From Deltaproteobacteria bacterium (GTDB lineage: Bacteria > Desulfobacterota > Desulfuromonadia > Geobacterales > Pseudopelobacteraceae): a stretch of 64,000 nt of DNA. The notes under the pieces were generated by a model that ran no database searches, was not told the origin of the DNA, and was given only the letters and a program-made list of their open reading frames with translations. The stretch covers positions 1 to 64,000 of the forward strand of contig JAJXWO010000007.1 in NCBI GenBank assembly GCA_021781535.1. Reading direction: 5' to 3'. Below are positions 8,810-17,104 of the stretch, one piece after another. The position numbers and the translations under genes were made by a program. Numbering within the stretch: the first letter of the stretch is position 1; the number at the start of each line of letters is the position of its first letter.

Positions 8810-9220
8810 TCAGGATAATTTGCTCTTAAAAAACTCCAGCCCTTTTTCCAGCACCCCACCTTCCGGGATGACGCCATCCGGAGTGAGTTTGTCGATTAAT
8901 CCGGGGAGATGCTGGGCAAGCATGGAACTCACCTCAGAACGGGATAATCCAGCCTTTGCAGCAAGGTTCTGAATCGTTTCACTGCCAATAACATTATTGA
9001 TCTGGTCAGCGTCGATAGGCTGATTTTCGCCTGTCCCGACCCACGATGAAACAATATCTTCCAGTCCCCTATCCTTGAATGATTGGACCAGTCCGCTTAA
9101 CCCGCCCGACTGGTTACTTGAAAGCATATTCACAAAACTGCTCAAAAGCTCCGAGCTTTGCCCTTCAGCACCGCCAAAGATGCCTTGAGCCTTGCTGGCT
9201 AATTCGTCAAATAGTCCCAT
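8810..9220 (-). CDS. YidB/DUF937 family protein
   Basis: A 136-residue Gly/Ser-rich protein starting MGLFDELASKAQGIFGG, the typical opening of YidB (DUF937) proteins. The conserved SWVGTGENQPIDADQI block (about residues 59-74) and the QHLPGLIDKLTPDG segment (about 103-116) are present. It has no signal peptide. The function of the family is not established. It is the last gene of a minus-strand run of envelope and mechanosensitive genes; the ATG follows AGGAG closely. Confidence 0.85.
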   Translation of the reverse strand: MGLFDELASKAQGIFGGAEGQSSELLSSFVNMLSSNQSGGLSGLVQSFKDRGLEDIVSSWVGTGENQPIDADQINNVIGSETIQNLAAKAGLSRSEVSSMLAQHLPGLIDKLTPDGVIPEGGVLEKGLEFFKSKLS

Positions 9221-9265
9221 AGTAAACTCCTCAGTTGTCTTTGATTGTGCATTAAGTTATCTCGT

Positions 9266-9826
9266 TCACTTCTGTAACCCCTTCTTAGCTTCGCGATATC
9301 CCGCCTTTACAGCTTCAGCTTCTGACATGTAGCTTCCCTGCTTCGTCTTACCGTACCAAGAGCTGCCGAATCGATGAAATATCTTTGAATCAGGGTTCAC
9401 CCATACCATATTCTTGTCGGCGGGAGGTTGCTGAACTGTCCTGGCGGGCTTGGCTGTTGTGGTCGCCGCCTTGGGTGCCACTGTTTTTGGAGTTGCGGCA
9501 GAAGCGGCACCGGTTGTTACAAGAGGCGTCAGCTTTTCGATGTTCTTGGCAGAAACGCCAGCCTTGGCAAGACCGGCCGGCGAGGTATAGGGTCTTCCGG
9601 CAATGATTTTTTTTGCTGTAGCAGGGCCAACGCCGGGCAGCTTCTCCAGGTCAGCCTGCGAAGCACTATTAAGATCGACTTTTTTGCCGGATGGCTGGTT
9701 TAGCTCCGCCTTAGGCTTTGCAGGAGCCGAGGGCTTGGGTGCTGCACTGGCACCGTTTGGTGAGAGTGCAAAAGCTAAGGTTACTGATGCCAGGATCAAC
9801 AGACCTTTGGTCAGACTTTTTTTCAT
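9266..9826 (-). CDS. Exported helix-hairpin-helix protein (ComEA-like)
   Basis: A 186-residue protein with a signal peptide (cleavage near residue 28), an Ala/Pro/Lys linker, a helix-hairpin-helix domain (about 48-105: VDLNSASQADLEKLPGVGP) and a conserved C-terminal aromatic module of about 50 residues (VWVNPDSKIFHRFGSSWYGK). HhH domains of ComEA type bind DNA without sequence specificity, and the VDLNSA start is the ComEA signature. No other competence genes are in the window, so DNA uptake is not implied. The start at 9826 has a GGAGG and gives a clean signal peptide; the upstream in-frame reading does not. Confidence 0.8.
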   Translation of the reverse strand: MKKSLTKGLLILASVTLAFALSPNGASAAPKPSAPAKPKAELNQPSGKKVDLNSASQADLEKLPGVGPATAKKIIAGRPYTSPAGLAKAGVSAKNIEKLTPLVTTGAASAATPKTVAPKAATTTAKPARTVQQPPADKNMVWVNPDSKIFHRFGSSWYGKTKQGSYMSEAEAVKAGYREAKKGLQK

Positions 9827-9858
9827 TGGAAACCTCCATAAAGCTTGGTCAAATAGGG

Positions 9859-9886
9859 ACCGGGGAAGCCGCACGACTTCCCCGGT
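9859..9886 (-). terminator. Intergenic hairpin, possible terminator
   Basis: ACCGGGGAAG (9859-9868) pairs perfectly with CTTCCCCGGT (9877-9886) over an 8-base loop, between the 93-residue exported protein and the HhH gene. On the minus strand it is followed by CCCTATTTG, a poor U-tract, so it may attenuate or process the transcript and not end it. Confidence 0.5.
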
Positions 9887-9915
9887 TCGCCCCCGGCACG
9901 GGCTTTTAATAGTTT

Positions 9916-10197
9916 TTACTTCTTCTTGGCAGCCTTGGCAGCACTCTTAACATCGATGGAAGCGGCTTTCATGGTGTACGTAACCGTCACCTTGCTACCT
10001 ACTTTGAGATCGCCGGTTGTCTTTGTATCTTTATCCCTTGCTATCTCCCACTTCTCTTTTCCTTTCTGGACAACAACCATGTTGTCTTTCATTTCCAAAA
10101 CCGGCCCGGTCACCTGATAGGTCCTGGTGGGTGCGCCGGCAAAGGCGCTTGATGCTGCAAGCAGTGTGAGTCCGGCTAACGTGGCGGTAAATTTCAT
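9916..10197 (-). CDS. Small exported beta-rich protein, unknown function
   Basis: A 93-residue protein with a clear signal peptide (AFA/GAP, cleavage near residue 20). The mature part has alternating hydrophobic segments that suggest a small beta-barrel (YQVTGPVLEMKDNMVVVQKG, then KVGSKVTVTYTMKA) and a Lys/Ala-rich tail. The pattern resembles OB-like periplasmic proteins, but I do not recognise a named family with certainty. It sits 28 bases after mscL on the same strand. AGGAGG precedes the ATG. Confidence 0.7.
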   Translation of the reverse strand: MKFTATLAGLTLLAASSAFAGAPTRTYQVTGPVLEMKDNMVVVQKGKEKWEIARDKDTKTTGDLKVGSKVTVTYTMKAASIDVKSAAKAAKKK

Positions 10198-10225
10198 GTG
10201 TGACCTCCTTGTTTGGTGTGATAAA

Positions 10226-10627
10226 TCATTTTTGTTTGAGTAAATCCCGAATTTCCGCGAGCAACACCTCTTGATTGGGTGGTGCAGCCGGTGCCGCAGG
10301 TGCTTCTGCCTCTTTTCTCTTGAGTGAGTTCATGCCCTTTACTGCCATAAATATTGCAAAGGCAATGATTATGAAATCTATAATCGTCTGCAGAAATTTT
10401 CCGTAGCTGATTACCACCGCCGGCTTTTTATCAATGGCTTCCTGGACAATAATTGATAAATTTGAAAAATCTACGCCGCCCATTGCGACACCTATTGGCG
10501 GCATGATCACATCGCCAACGAGGGATGTAATTATCTTGCCAAATGCACCGCCGATGATAATGCCTACCGCCATGTCAACAACATTTCCCTTTACTGCGAA
10601 CTCCTTGAACTCTTTAAGCATGCCCAT
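10226..10627 (-). CDS. mscL: Large-conductance mechanosensitive channel MscL
   Basis: A 133-residue inner-membrane channel that opens under extreme membrane tension to release solutes on hypo-osmotic shock. The family N-terminus ([19 protein letters not shown]) leads into TM1 with the [11 protein letters not shown] constriction (about residues 22-32). A short periplasmic loop, TM2 (about 75-98) and a charged C-terminal helix ending EIRDLLKQK follow. Length is normal. The start ATG lies behind AGGAGGGTG. It is part of a run that also encodes MscS and a DUF481 outer-membrane protein, suggesting a shared osmotic-stress role. Confidence 0.97.
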   Translation of the reverse strand: MGMLKEFKEFAVKGNVVDMAVGIIIGGAFGKIITSLVGDVIMPPIGVAMGGVDFSNLSIIVQEAIDKKPAVVISYGKFLQTIIDFIIIAFAIFMAVKGMNSLKRKEAEAPAAPAAPPNQEVLLAEIRDLLKQK

Positions 10628-10661
10628 GATGACACCCTCCTGGTGAATTTATTTTTTCGGT

Positions 10662-11684
10662 TTAAAACGCGTATTGAAGTCCAAGCAAAAAATTCGAATC
10701 AGTTTTTTTTATGCCGTTTGCTGGTGCGTTATCGTATTCAAGTATATTGGCCAGTTTCATTGACCAGGCGGAACCCAGGCTTGTGGAGATTGCCGCCTCA
10801 TTTCTCAGACTAAAGTCAGAACTATTTTCAAGACTTGGATACAGGACAAAATTATTGGTGAACATTATGGTCTCACTAATTTTGTAGCGATAATTAGCTG
10901 CCAACCGGGCACTTATCCAGCTTTTGTCATTAGCGACCTTGAGGTCTTCTGAAAAATAGGTGAGGCCGGCTTCCAGCGCAAGGGACTTTCTTGGCTCATC
11001 CCACACCTGGTAACCGACACCGGGACCAACAATTGTCCGAAGATTTAGATCTTTAAATTTATCGTTAAGAAGTTCAACGCCCAAATACCCATAAAACTTC
11101 TTGGTGAAGAAATAATCGTACTTCAATGATCCATAGAAGCTTCGTGAAGACAATGTGTCTTTTTCTTCAGAAATGTCATACAAAAAGTGCACGCTGAATC
11201 TATCGTTATCACTCCGGCGGGCAGCATCGACCCCAAGCCTGAAAGCACTCCTGTCAGTATTCCCTGTCTGGTAGTTACCTGCAGCAACCACTGATCCACT
11301 CCATTGACTCACCGGTGGAGGGTTGATCATCGATATGTTTTTCACGTCAATCACTATACGGTTCCCCCCGGCAACCTGTTCTACCACAATGACTCCGTCT
11401 GCGCCTGTTTTAAGATTCCCTTTAAACACTTCGCCGTCCTTCATCTGAATTTCCACGGGGCGATCGGTAGTAATGCCAATTATTTTAGATGCCATAAGCT
11501 TAATCGGCTCGGAATAATCGGATGTGAGGGACAAATAATCACCGGTAAGGTTTGTTACAGTTCCCATTATGTGAACCCCGTTGTCCATAATGATTTCATC
11601 TGCATATGCTTTCAGTGGAAATAGAGCGCCCAATCCGGTAATAAAAAACAAAAAAATGGTGCTGGCAGAAAACTTTTGCAACAT
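10662..11684 (-). CDS. DUF481 outer-membrane beta-barrel protein
   Basis: A 340-residue protein with a signal peptide (cleavage near residue 28). A periplasmic beta module at about 30-120 contains two similar stretches (ETEIIMDNG-like VHIMGTVTNL and EIQMKDGEVFKGNL). The rest, about 125-340, is a DUF481 barrel with repeated aromatic beta strands ending in the C-terminal LLGLQYAF, whose final Phe is the usual BAM signal. DUF481 (YdiY-like) proteins are salt-induced in some bacteria, but their function is unsettled. It lies between mscS (99 bases) and mscL (34 bases). Confidence 0.85.
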   Translation of the reverse strand: MLQKFSASTIFLFFITGLGALFPLKAYADEIIMDNGVHIMGTVTNLTGDYLSLTSDYSEPIKLMASKIIGITTDRPVEIQMKDGEVFKGNLKTGADGVIVVEQVAGGNRIVIDVKNISMINPPPVSQWSGSVVAAGNYQTGNTDRSAFRLGVDAARRSDNDRFSVHFLYDISEEKDTLSSRSFYGSLKYDYFFTKKFYGYLGVELLNDKFKDLNLRTIVGPGVGYQVWDEPRKSLALEAGLTYFSEDLKVANDKSWISARLAANYRYKISETIMFTNNFVLYPSLENSSDFSLRNEAAISTSLGSAWSMKLANILEYDNAPANGIKKTDSNFLLGLQYAF

Positions 11685-11783
11685 GACTTATTCTCCTTTC
11701 AGAGTTTGTGGCTGCTAACTGTTATTTCCAAGTTTTTGAGCAATAGCCATGTTGCCAGTTATTATTTGTCATAAACTTTATCT

Positions 11784-12602
11784 TTAGTATTGGTTTTGGA
11801 CCATGACCAGTTGTGCCTGCATCGGTGCCGGGAAGCCGGCTGCGGCGAGGGCTTCGCGTATAGTTTTGTTGCCGTCGAAGTAAACCTGCCAATAGTGGTC
11901 GTTATGGCAGAAAGGCCGAACGGCAAGTACTGGACCGACCAAGTTGAATTCCAGAATCTCAACTTCAACCGGCGGTTTTGACAGAACATTGGGCACCAAT
12001 GCCAGCTTTTCGCGCAAAACCAGCATGGCCGCAACATGGTCGGCGCTGCCGGCCAACTGGCATTTCAGCTCGACCCTGCGGTAATCATTTGCGGTGAAAT
12101 TCTGGATGGTATCGCTGAAAATCTTGCCGTTTCCGATCATCGTCTTGACGTTGTCCGGCGTGTTGACCGTGGTTACAAATAGGCCGATCTCCGTGATAGT
12201 GCCGGTTACCCCGCCGGCGGTTATGAAATCGCCTACCTTGAACGGATGCAGCACAACCAGGAAAATACCCGCCGCCAGGTTTGAAAGAAGTCCTCCCCAG
12301 GCTGCACCGATTGCAATACCGATACCTGCCACCAGGGCGGCAAAGGTAGTGGTCTGGAACCCGCAATACCCGAGAATGGCTACGACCAAGACGATGTTCA
12401 ACGTCACGGCAACGAAATTGCCGAGATAGCGCATCAGGGTCGGGTCAACCTTTTGCTTCTCCAACACCCGCTGCAGCATCTTCCCAACCAATCCGATCAG
12501 CCAGCGCCCGACGATCCAAAACAAGATGACAGCGAGCAGTTTGGTACCCATCTCGGTGATGTAGTTTGCTGCAATCTGCTGATACTGATTGATGTTTTCC
12601 AT
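11784..12602 (-). CDS. Small-conductance mechanosensitive channel, MscS family
   Basis: A 272-residue MscS-type channel of the compact three-TM form. Hydrophobic segments lie at about residues 18-40, 58-80 and 84-110; the pore helix carries the Gly/Ala-rich GIGIAIGAAWGG (about 97-108). The cytoplasmic beta domain with FKVGDFI and GTITEIGLFVT follows, then the alpha/beta portal domain. The start at 12602 follows AGGAG by eight bases; a longer in-frame reading lacks a site. It is first in the minus-strand osmotic/envelope run. Confidence 0.93.
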   Translation of the reverse strand: MENINQYQQIAANYITEMGTKLLAVILFWIVGRWLIGLVGKMLQRVLEKQKVDPTLMRYLGNFVAVTLNIVLVVAILGYCGFQTTTFAALVAGIGIAIGAAWGGLLSNLAAGIFLVVLHPFKVGDFITAGGVTGTITEIGLFVTTVNTPDNVKTMIGNGKIFSDTIQNFTANDYRRVELKCQLAGSADHVAAMLVLREKLALVPNVLSKPPVEVEILEFNLVGPVLAVRPFCHNDHYWQVYFDGNKTIREALAAAGFPAPMQAQLVMVQNQY

Positions 12603-12737
12603 TTTCCGACTCCTTTTTGATGTGGTAGTCCAAGGCACGCCAAATTACAGTAAGATCAAATCCACAAAATCTTAAATAATATTTTTTAGTTTATCAGAAA
12701 CTATTACAACCACAAGTCAGCACAGCCACAAAATAAT

Positions 12738-12788
12738 ACTCAGGTACTTTGGGCCTGAGTTGACATCATTATTATTAGTTGTACTGTT
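12738..12788 (+). promoter_or_regulatory. Candidate promoter with overlapping inverted repeat
   Basis: A consensus -35 TTGACA at 12760-12765 is followed after 16 bases by a weak -10 TACTGT at 12782-12787. The inverted repeat ACTCAGG (12738-12744) / CCTGAGT (12754-12760) abuts the -35 and could be an operator or the end of a hairpin. It would drive the small exported protein at 12863. Weak because the -10 is poor. Confidence 0.35.
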
Positions 12789-12862
12789 TTAGCAACAAAA
12801 CATTCTGCAGTATTCACGGAGTTCAAAACTTTGCAACGCCAACAAAAAAAGGGGGGTTCAAC

Positions 12863-13141
12863 ATGTCACACAAGACTATCCTTTACAGTGTACGCATCGG
12901 CATCGTTACAGCTATTTTTTCAGCAGGCTACATCTGCGGTTCATTGCCCCAGCACAACGCTAATGCACAGATGGGGGACTTTGGCAGTAATTTGCTAAAG
13001 CAAGCATCCGAAAGCGGTGGTGCCCTTAGAAGTTACACTCAGCTTGGTACGACAATAACTGATATGGAAAAAAATGTTAGCGGCCTGCAAAAAAACATTG
13101 ATACGCTGAAGAAAGTGAAAACAATGCTGGGCGGGAAATAA
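12863..13141 (+). CDS. Small exported protein, unknown function
   Basis: A 92-residue protein. A hydrophobic N-terminus (about residues 9-26) ending ANA/QMG gives a likely signal peptide cleaved near 35. The mature part is a short amphipathic helical region (about 45-88) with heptad-like spacing, including ITDMEKNVSGLQKNIDTLKK. I do not recognise a family. The ATG at 12863 follows a GGGGGG run by six bases and fits better than the upstream in-frame start. It stands alone between the divergent mscS run and a recombinase remnant. Confidence 0.6.
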   Translation: MSHKTILYSVRIGIVTAIFSAGYICGSLPQHNANAQMGDFGSNLLKQASESGGALRSYTQLGTTITDMEKNVSGLQKNIDTLKKVKTMLGGK

Positions 13142-13226
13142 AAATTCAAGAGAATAAGAGTGGCTGAATCTAGCTTAGGCCAACTGGTGCTGGTTTTTAA
13201 CGTGTTACACTCCTGGTGCGATATAC

Positions 13227-13566
13227 TTGGAGAGAAGGATTCCCGTTACGCAGGTCATTGGCAGGATTCTGGATGATGCCATGAATTCGGCAGATGCTGA
13301 TTATCTCTTTACCATGGAAAACGGCAAGCATTTTTCAGCGGAGTTGTTCCAGCGAAGAGTGTGGGTAAAAGCGATGAAGGCCTGGCATCGCGTACCGAAA
13401 GCCCTAAGCGACACGTCATACGTTCGCAGCGTGGGCGCTGACTATCCGCACCGACCAGAACCGGCTTATGAATCTCTTGGGGCATGCGAGCAAGCAGATG
13501 TTTTTTGAGGTGTACGGAAACCATACTGAGTGGTTGGAACAGGACCGGCTGGCAATTCTGAGGTAA
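13227..13566 (+). pseudogene. Frameshifted tyrosine-recombinase (integrase) remnant
   Basis: Only the catalytic C-terminal third of an integrase remains, in two reading frames. The first (from about 13227) reads IPVTQVIGRILDDAMNSADA and LFTMENGKHFSAELFQRRVW, a normal pre-box II region. The HxxR box region is broken: RH occurs in one frame at about 13410-13415, while TFAAWALTIRTDQNRLMNLL continues in another frame from about 13423, through LGH at about 13480-13488 and the box ending MFFEVYGNHTEW that holds the catalytic Tyr, to a stop at 13564-13566. At least one frameshift and the missing N-terminus make it non-functional. It lies just 3' of tRNA-Gly, a usual attachment site. Confidence 0.8.
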
Positions 13567-13600
13567 TTTGGCAGGGATTCAAAAACCCGGGCAAAAGAAT

Positions 13601-13645
13601 AGCCCCGGCCACATGCAAAATTTTCTGCGAAAGCCGGGGCTTTTT
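13601..13645 (+). terminator. Rho-independent terminator
   Basis: AGCCCCGGC (13601-13609) pairs with GCCGGGGCT (13633-13641), followed by TTTTT. The loop is long (23 bases) and AT-rich. It ends plus-strand transcription of the integrase remnant and may also stop minus-strand read-through from the tRNA. Confidence 0.75.
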
Positions 13646-13677
13646 GCCCTTAACTACTTAAAGTAGTTGGTATTTTT

Positions 13678-13752
13678 TGGAGCGGGAAACGGGATTCGAA
13701 CCCGCGACTTCGACCTTGGCAAGGTCGCACTCTACCACTGAGTTATTCCCGC
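13678..13752 (-). tRNA. tRNA-Gly (anticodon GCC)
   Basis: The minus strand folds into a cloverleaf. The acceptor stem GCGGGAA pairs with TTCCCGC, the D-loop contains GTGGTAGAG, the anticodon loop TTGCCAA gives anticodon GCC, and the T-arm GCGGGTTCGAATCCCGT is normal. The discriminator is T and CCA is encoded (plus-strand TGG at 13678-13680). It charges glycine and reads GGC/GGU codons. The 3' end faces the integrase remnant. Confidence 0.97.
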
Positions 13753-13842
13753 TTGCGAGGCTTCGTTATATAGCAAATCATACTATTGGTGTCAATGCTT
13801 TTTAGCACGCAATGCAATTTTCATTGGTAAAATATTCTACGG

Positions 13843-15018
13843 CTATGTCAGCAAAGTCCAGTAGACCGCCACCAACTGCTTTGATCTGGCGTTCCATGAA
13901 TGTAACCTTATTGCCCTTTCCCGGAGCTGCCTTGAAAATGAAATCATAAGATCGCTATTATGTATCGTTGAAACGATAGCATCCGCCAGCGAGGCCGTAT
14001 CACCATGCTCAACATATATCCCGTCATCCCCTAGTATCTCCCGGTTAATGTTGTTATCGAATACTATTGTCGGCAGTCCACAGGCCATATAGTTGAACAA
14101 TTTCCCATTGGCTTCGGTTTGTGCCAACTTTGGCGACACCGCAAGATCCCCTGCACTCAGAAAAAAAGCGGCACGATCATAACTCACACGGCCTGTGAAC
14201 GTGATTATATCGTCAATCCCCATTTCCACGGCTTTCTTATGGTATTCCTTGTCAGGAAAACCCATTAATAAAAACCGTACATGCGGTGCTTTACTCTTGA
14301 CAAGAGTGATGGCATCCAAAAAAAGGTCAAGACCCTGATACCTGTTAAACAAACCAAGGTAGACAACCAGCTTCGCATCATCGGGAATGCCGAGCTCGCG
14401 GCGTGCTTCACGGTTGGAGTGCGGCCGGAATATTTCCGTATCCACGCCATCGATCAGATTGATCACCTTCTCGGGCATTATTCCCCACTCGTGTAGCAGT
14501 TCTTGGCGGCCTTTTTCAGAACTGGTTATTATGAAATCCGCCCGGCGGTCAATAAAACGCTCGAGCCGTTTAAACACATTCACCAGAAACGACGTCGCGC
14601 TGAAGAAACCATGATTAAGTGACTCGCCACTTAAACTTCCCTGATAATCAAACAGCAGTGGGATATGCAGCAGACTTTTGAGAACAGAGCCGATCAAGGC
14701 TCCTTCGTGAAGATGGGCATGAATCAGATGGGGACGGAATGAACGGGCTTCAGTAAAAGATTTCCACAACAGGAGTATATCAAGATATGGCTTATGCCAT
14801 GACGGGCCCGCTTCCAGCTTGCTGTACCACGGAACATGCGGTATCCGGACCACGCGCACCCCTGGCATATCACGGCCAAGATGGTATGTGACAATACACA
14901 CTTCGTGTCCCAGCTTTGTCAGCGCCCGCGCTTCTTCATATATCCTGACATGGCACCCCCTGTCGGCAAAATAAGGGGTCGGGGCAATCATAAGGACGCG
15001 AAGCACGCTTTCAGTCAA
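13843..15018 (-). CDS. Glycosyltransferase family 4 protein
   Basis: A 391-residue cytosolic GT-B glycosyltransferase. The N-terminal Rossmann domain has the GT4-type opening MIAPTPYFADRGCHVRIYEE (residues 10-29); the C-terminal domain has VVYLGLFNRYQGLDL (218-232) and GKLFNYMACGLPT (305-317). In most GT4 enzymes the last motif reads K-L-x-E-Y-M-A; here Asn309 takes the place of that Glu, which may alter donor binding. Sugar and acceptor are unknown. It overlaps the upstream GT2 gene by eight bases, and the set of three glycosyltransferases likely builds one glycolipid or surface sugar. Confidence 0.88.
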   Translation of the reverse strand: MTESVLRVLMIAPTPYFADRGCHVRIYEEARALTKLGHEVCIVTYHLGRDMPGVRVVRIPHVPWYSKLEAGPSWHKPYLDILLLWKSFTEARSFRPHLIHAHLHEGALIGSVLKSLLHIPLLFDYQGSLSGESLNHGFFSATSFLVNVFKRLERFIDRRADFIITSSEKGRQELLHEWGIMPEKVINLIDGVDTEIFRPHSNREARRELGIPDDAKLVVYLGLFNRYQGLDLFLDAITLVKSKAPHVRFLLMGFPDKEYHKKAVEMGIDDIITFTGRVSYDRAAFFLSAGDLAVSPKLAQTEANGKLFNYMACGLPTIVFDNNINREILGDDGIYVEHGDTASLADAIVSTIHNSDLMISFSRQLRERAIRLHSWNARSKQLVAVYWTLLT

Positions 15019-15955
15019 GGTTTATCCCGTCTTTAACGGCATAAATAGGCTTTCTTTGCGACTCAAAATAGGTTCTGACGTTGAGTTCACCAAGTAATCC
15101 CAGCACGATAAACTGAGCCCCCATAAACAGGAGAAAAGCTGTCAGTATCAGAAGCGGATTTCTGTTCATGCTCAAGTGCTCAAATATTTTCATATAAAGA
15201 GTCATTGCTCCTGTGCCAAACCCGGCCAGTATCGTGTAGACCCCCCACTTTCCAAACAGTTGAACCGGTTTGGTAGAATAGGTCATCAGAAACTTGACTG
15301 TTATCAGGTCAAGGATCACTCGGAGCGTGCGGGAAATACCGTATTTACTGACACCATGCAGACGAGGAAAATGATTGACCGGCAGCTCCGCTACCTTGGC
15401 CCCAAACTGGCATGCCAGCGCCGGAACAAAGCGATGCATTTCTCCGTACAGATTGATGCCATCCAGCACTTCGCTGCGGTAGGCCTTGAGCGTACAGCCG
15501 TAATCATGCAGATGAACCCCAGTCAACCGGGATATAAGTGCATTTGCGAGCAGTGATGGGATCTTGCGGGTAATGAATGTGTCTTTCCTTGAGCGGCGCC
15601 ACCCGGAAACCACATCATAGCCTTCATGAATTTTTGCGACCAGACGCGGAATATCAGCAGGATCATTTTGCAGATCGCCGTCCATCGGGATAATAATATC
15701 ACCCTTTGCATAATCAAAACCTGCCGACATTGCAGCAGTCTGGCCAAAGTTCCGGCGGAACCGGATGACCTTGAGCGTAGCATCTGCAGACGCAAGCAGG
15801 GTCAGCTTTTTATATGACTCATCAGTAGAGCCGTCATCGACCATGACAATCTCGTATGAGCATCCCATAGCTTGCAATGCAACCTTGAGCGCTGTATAGA
15901 CTGCATCCACATTATCCTGTTCATTATAAACCGGTACGACAATACTTATATCCAC
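15011..15955 (-). CDS. Membrane-anchored GT2 glycosyltransferase (GtrB/DPM-like)
   Basis: A 314-residue enzyme with a GT-A catalytic domain (MDISIVVPVYNEQ at 1-13, VDDGSTD at 39-45, metal-binding MDGDLQNDP at 91-99) and two C-terminal membrane helices (about 230-252 and 265-290). This layout is that of polyisoprenyl-phosphate glycosyltransferases such as GtrB, ArnC and DPM synthases, which transfer a sugar from a nucleotide donor to undecaprenyl phosphate. The sugar cannot be told. It overlaps the GT4 gene downstream. Confidence 0.9.
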   Translation of the reverse strand: MDISIVVPVYNEQDNVDAVYTALKVALQAMGCSYEIVMVDDGSTDESYKKLTLLASADATLKVIRFRRNFGQTAAMSAGFDYAKGDIIIPMDGDLQNDPADIPRLVAKIHEGYDVVSGWRRSRKDTFITRKIPSLLANALISRLTGVHLHDYGCTLKAYRSEVLDGINLYGEMHRFVPALACQFGAKVAELPVNHFPRLHGVSKYGISRTLRVILDLITVKFLMTYSTKPVQLFGKWGVYTILAGFGTGAMTLYMKIFEHLSMNRNPLLILTAFLLFMGAQFIVLGLLGELNVRTYFESQRKPIYAVKDGINLD

Positions 15956-16005
15956 GTTTTCTCCATCTTTGAACGGATAAAAAATAACTATGCAAACAGA
16001 TGCAT

Positions 16006-16983
16006 CTAATTCGAGCCTGAATTGCTTACTCCGGGGTAATTGTCCCCGAGCGATTTTATCCTTCTTACCTGTATTGAGCTGTCACGTGCCGGGTCCGGCT
16101 TCCCGCTTAATAGCCCCCATAGCAAGCCCGCACCGTTTACGATATGCATAAGCGGATAAATTCCCAGCAGGAGCACAGAGTATAAATGTCCCGTCCGGGA
16201 CAGCACCACAAGTGAGCTCACCAAGGCTGCAGACACGTATATCACGAGTGGCACGAGCATGAATACATGCCTTATACATATCAGAGATAAAGCCAGATAT
16301 GCGACAAAAAACAGGGGGATAAAACTTGTTAGCGAATATGATGGAGTAATCAGAGTCTGTTGCCCCCTGCCGCGGCCATAATTGAACATCTGGCGAATAA
16401 ATGCATGCAGGGTGCGGCGCTGGCTGCGGAATACAAACATGGACGGCACATGGAGCAACGAATAGCCCGCTGACACGGCCCGCTCCAGAAATTCATTCTC
16501 TTCGTTCGGATACAAGCATTCGTTGAAACCGTTAAGATCTGTAAATACCGAGCGACGCACGGCAAGATTACAAAGTATCAATTCTTTGTCTGTTGTTGTG
16601 CGGGGTTCTCCCTGCGCACGATAGCGGCTATTTACTGCGCCGGTACCGAATGCAGATGCAAGCGCATAACCGAATAGCTGTTGCTTCCAGCTATCCTCTG
16701 CAGGAGTAATCGATGGACCTCCGACAACTGCGACTGCTGGGTTGCTCATGGCAGCGGTGCAATAATCTAGATTTTCCGGGTTTATCACCGAGTCATCGTC
16801 CAGAAAATAGAGAATGTCACCACGCGCCTCTTTCGCAGCTAGGTTGCGTTGCCTGCTCGGCGCACTCCCCTCAGCAAGCAAAATCTCATAGCGTCCTTCA
16901 TCAGGCATGACCTTTTCGAGGTGTTCACGTGCAAGCACGTAACCGCCCGGCTTTACGGGAATAATTATAGAAAATGACAGCAT
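16006..16983 (-). CDS. GT2 family glycosyltransferase with C-terminal TM segments
   Basis: About 325 residues. The GT-A opening FSIIIPVKPGGYV and the metal-binding LDDDS (residues 61-65) are followed by an acceptor loop (YPNEENEFLERA) and three or four C-terminal hydrophobic segments (about 215-300). I place the start at ATG 16983, preceded by AAGG. An in-frame GTG at 17007 lies inside the terminator stem of the ccsB operon and would use its T-tract as codons, so it is unlikely. Sugar unknown. The next gene begins 50 bases downstream. Confidence 0.85.
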   Translation of the reverse strand: MLSFSIIIPVKPGGYVLAREHLEKVMPDEGRYEILLAEGSAPSRQRNLAAKEARGDILYFLDDDSVINPENLDYCTAAMSNPAVAVVGGPSITPAEDSWKQQLFGYALASAFGTGAVNSRYRAQGEPRTTTDKELILCNLAVRRSVFTDLNGFNECLYPNEENEFLERAVSAGYSLLHVPSMFVFRSQRRTLHAFIRQMFNYGRGRGQQTLITPSYSLTSFIPLFFVAYLALSLICIRHVFMLVPLVIYVSAALVSSLVVLSRTGHLYSVLLLGIYPLMHIVNGAGLLWGLLSGKPDPARDSSIQVRRIKSLGDNYPGVSNSGSN

Positions 16984-16996
16984 CGGCGCCTTAGAC

Positions 16997-17025
16997 AAAA
17001 AAATCACCGGGCAGGCCCGGTGATT
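16997..17025 (-). terminator. Intrinsic terminator after ccsB
   Basis: AATCACCGGGC (17002-17012) pairs perfectly with GCCCGGTGATT (17015-17025). On the minus strand the hairpin is followed by seven T residues (complement of 16997-17003). It ends the resB-ccsB transcript 80 bases after the ccsB stop and sits directly before the next gene's start codon. Confidence 0.9.
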
Positions 17026-17104
17026 ACTATTTGTATCAAAAGATGGCTATTACGAACCACATAGTCCTGCTGGGTTAAACAATCTGCGCTGAACCATTAT
17101 CTGG

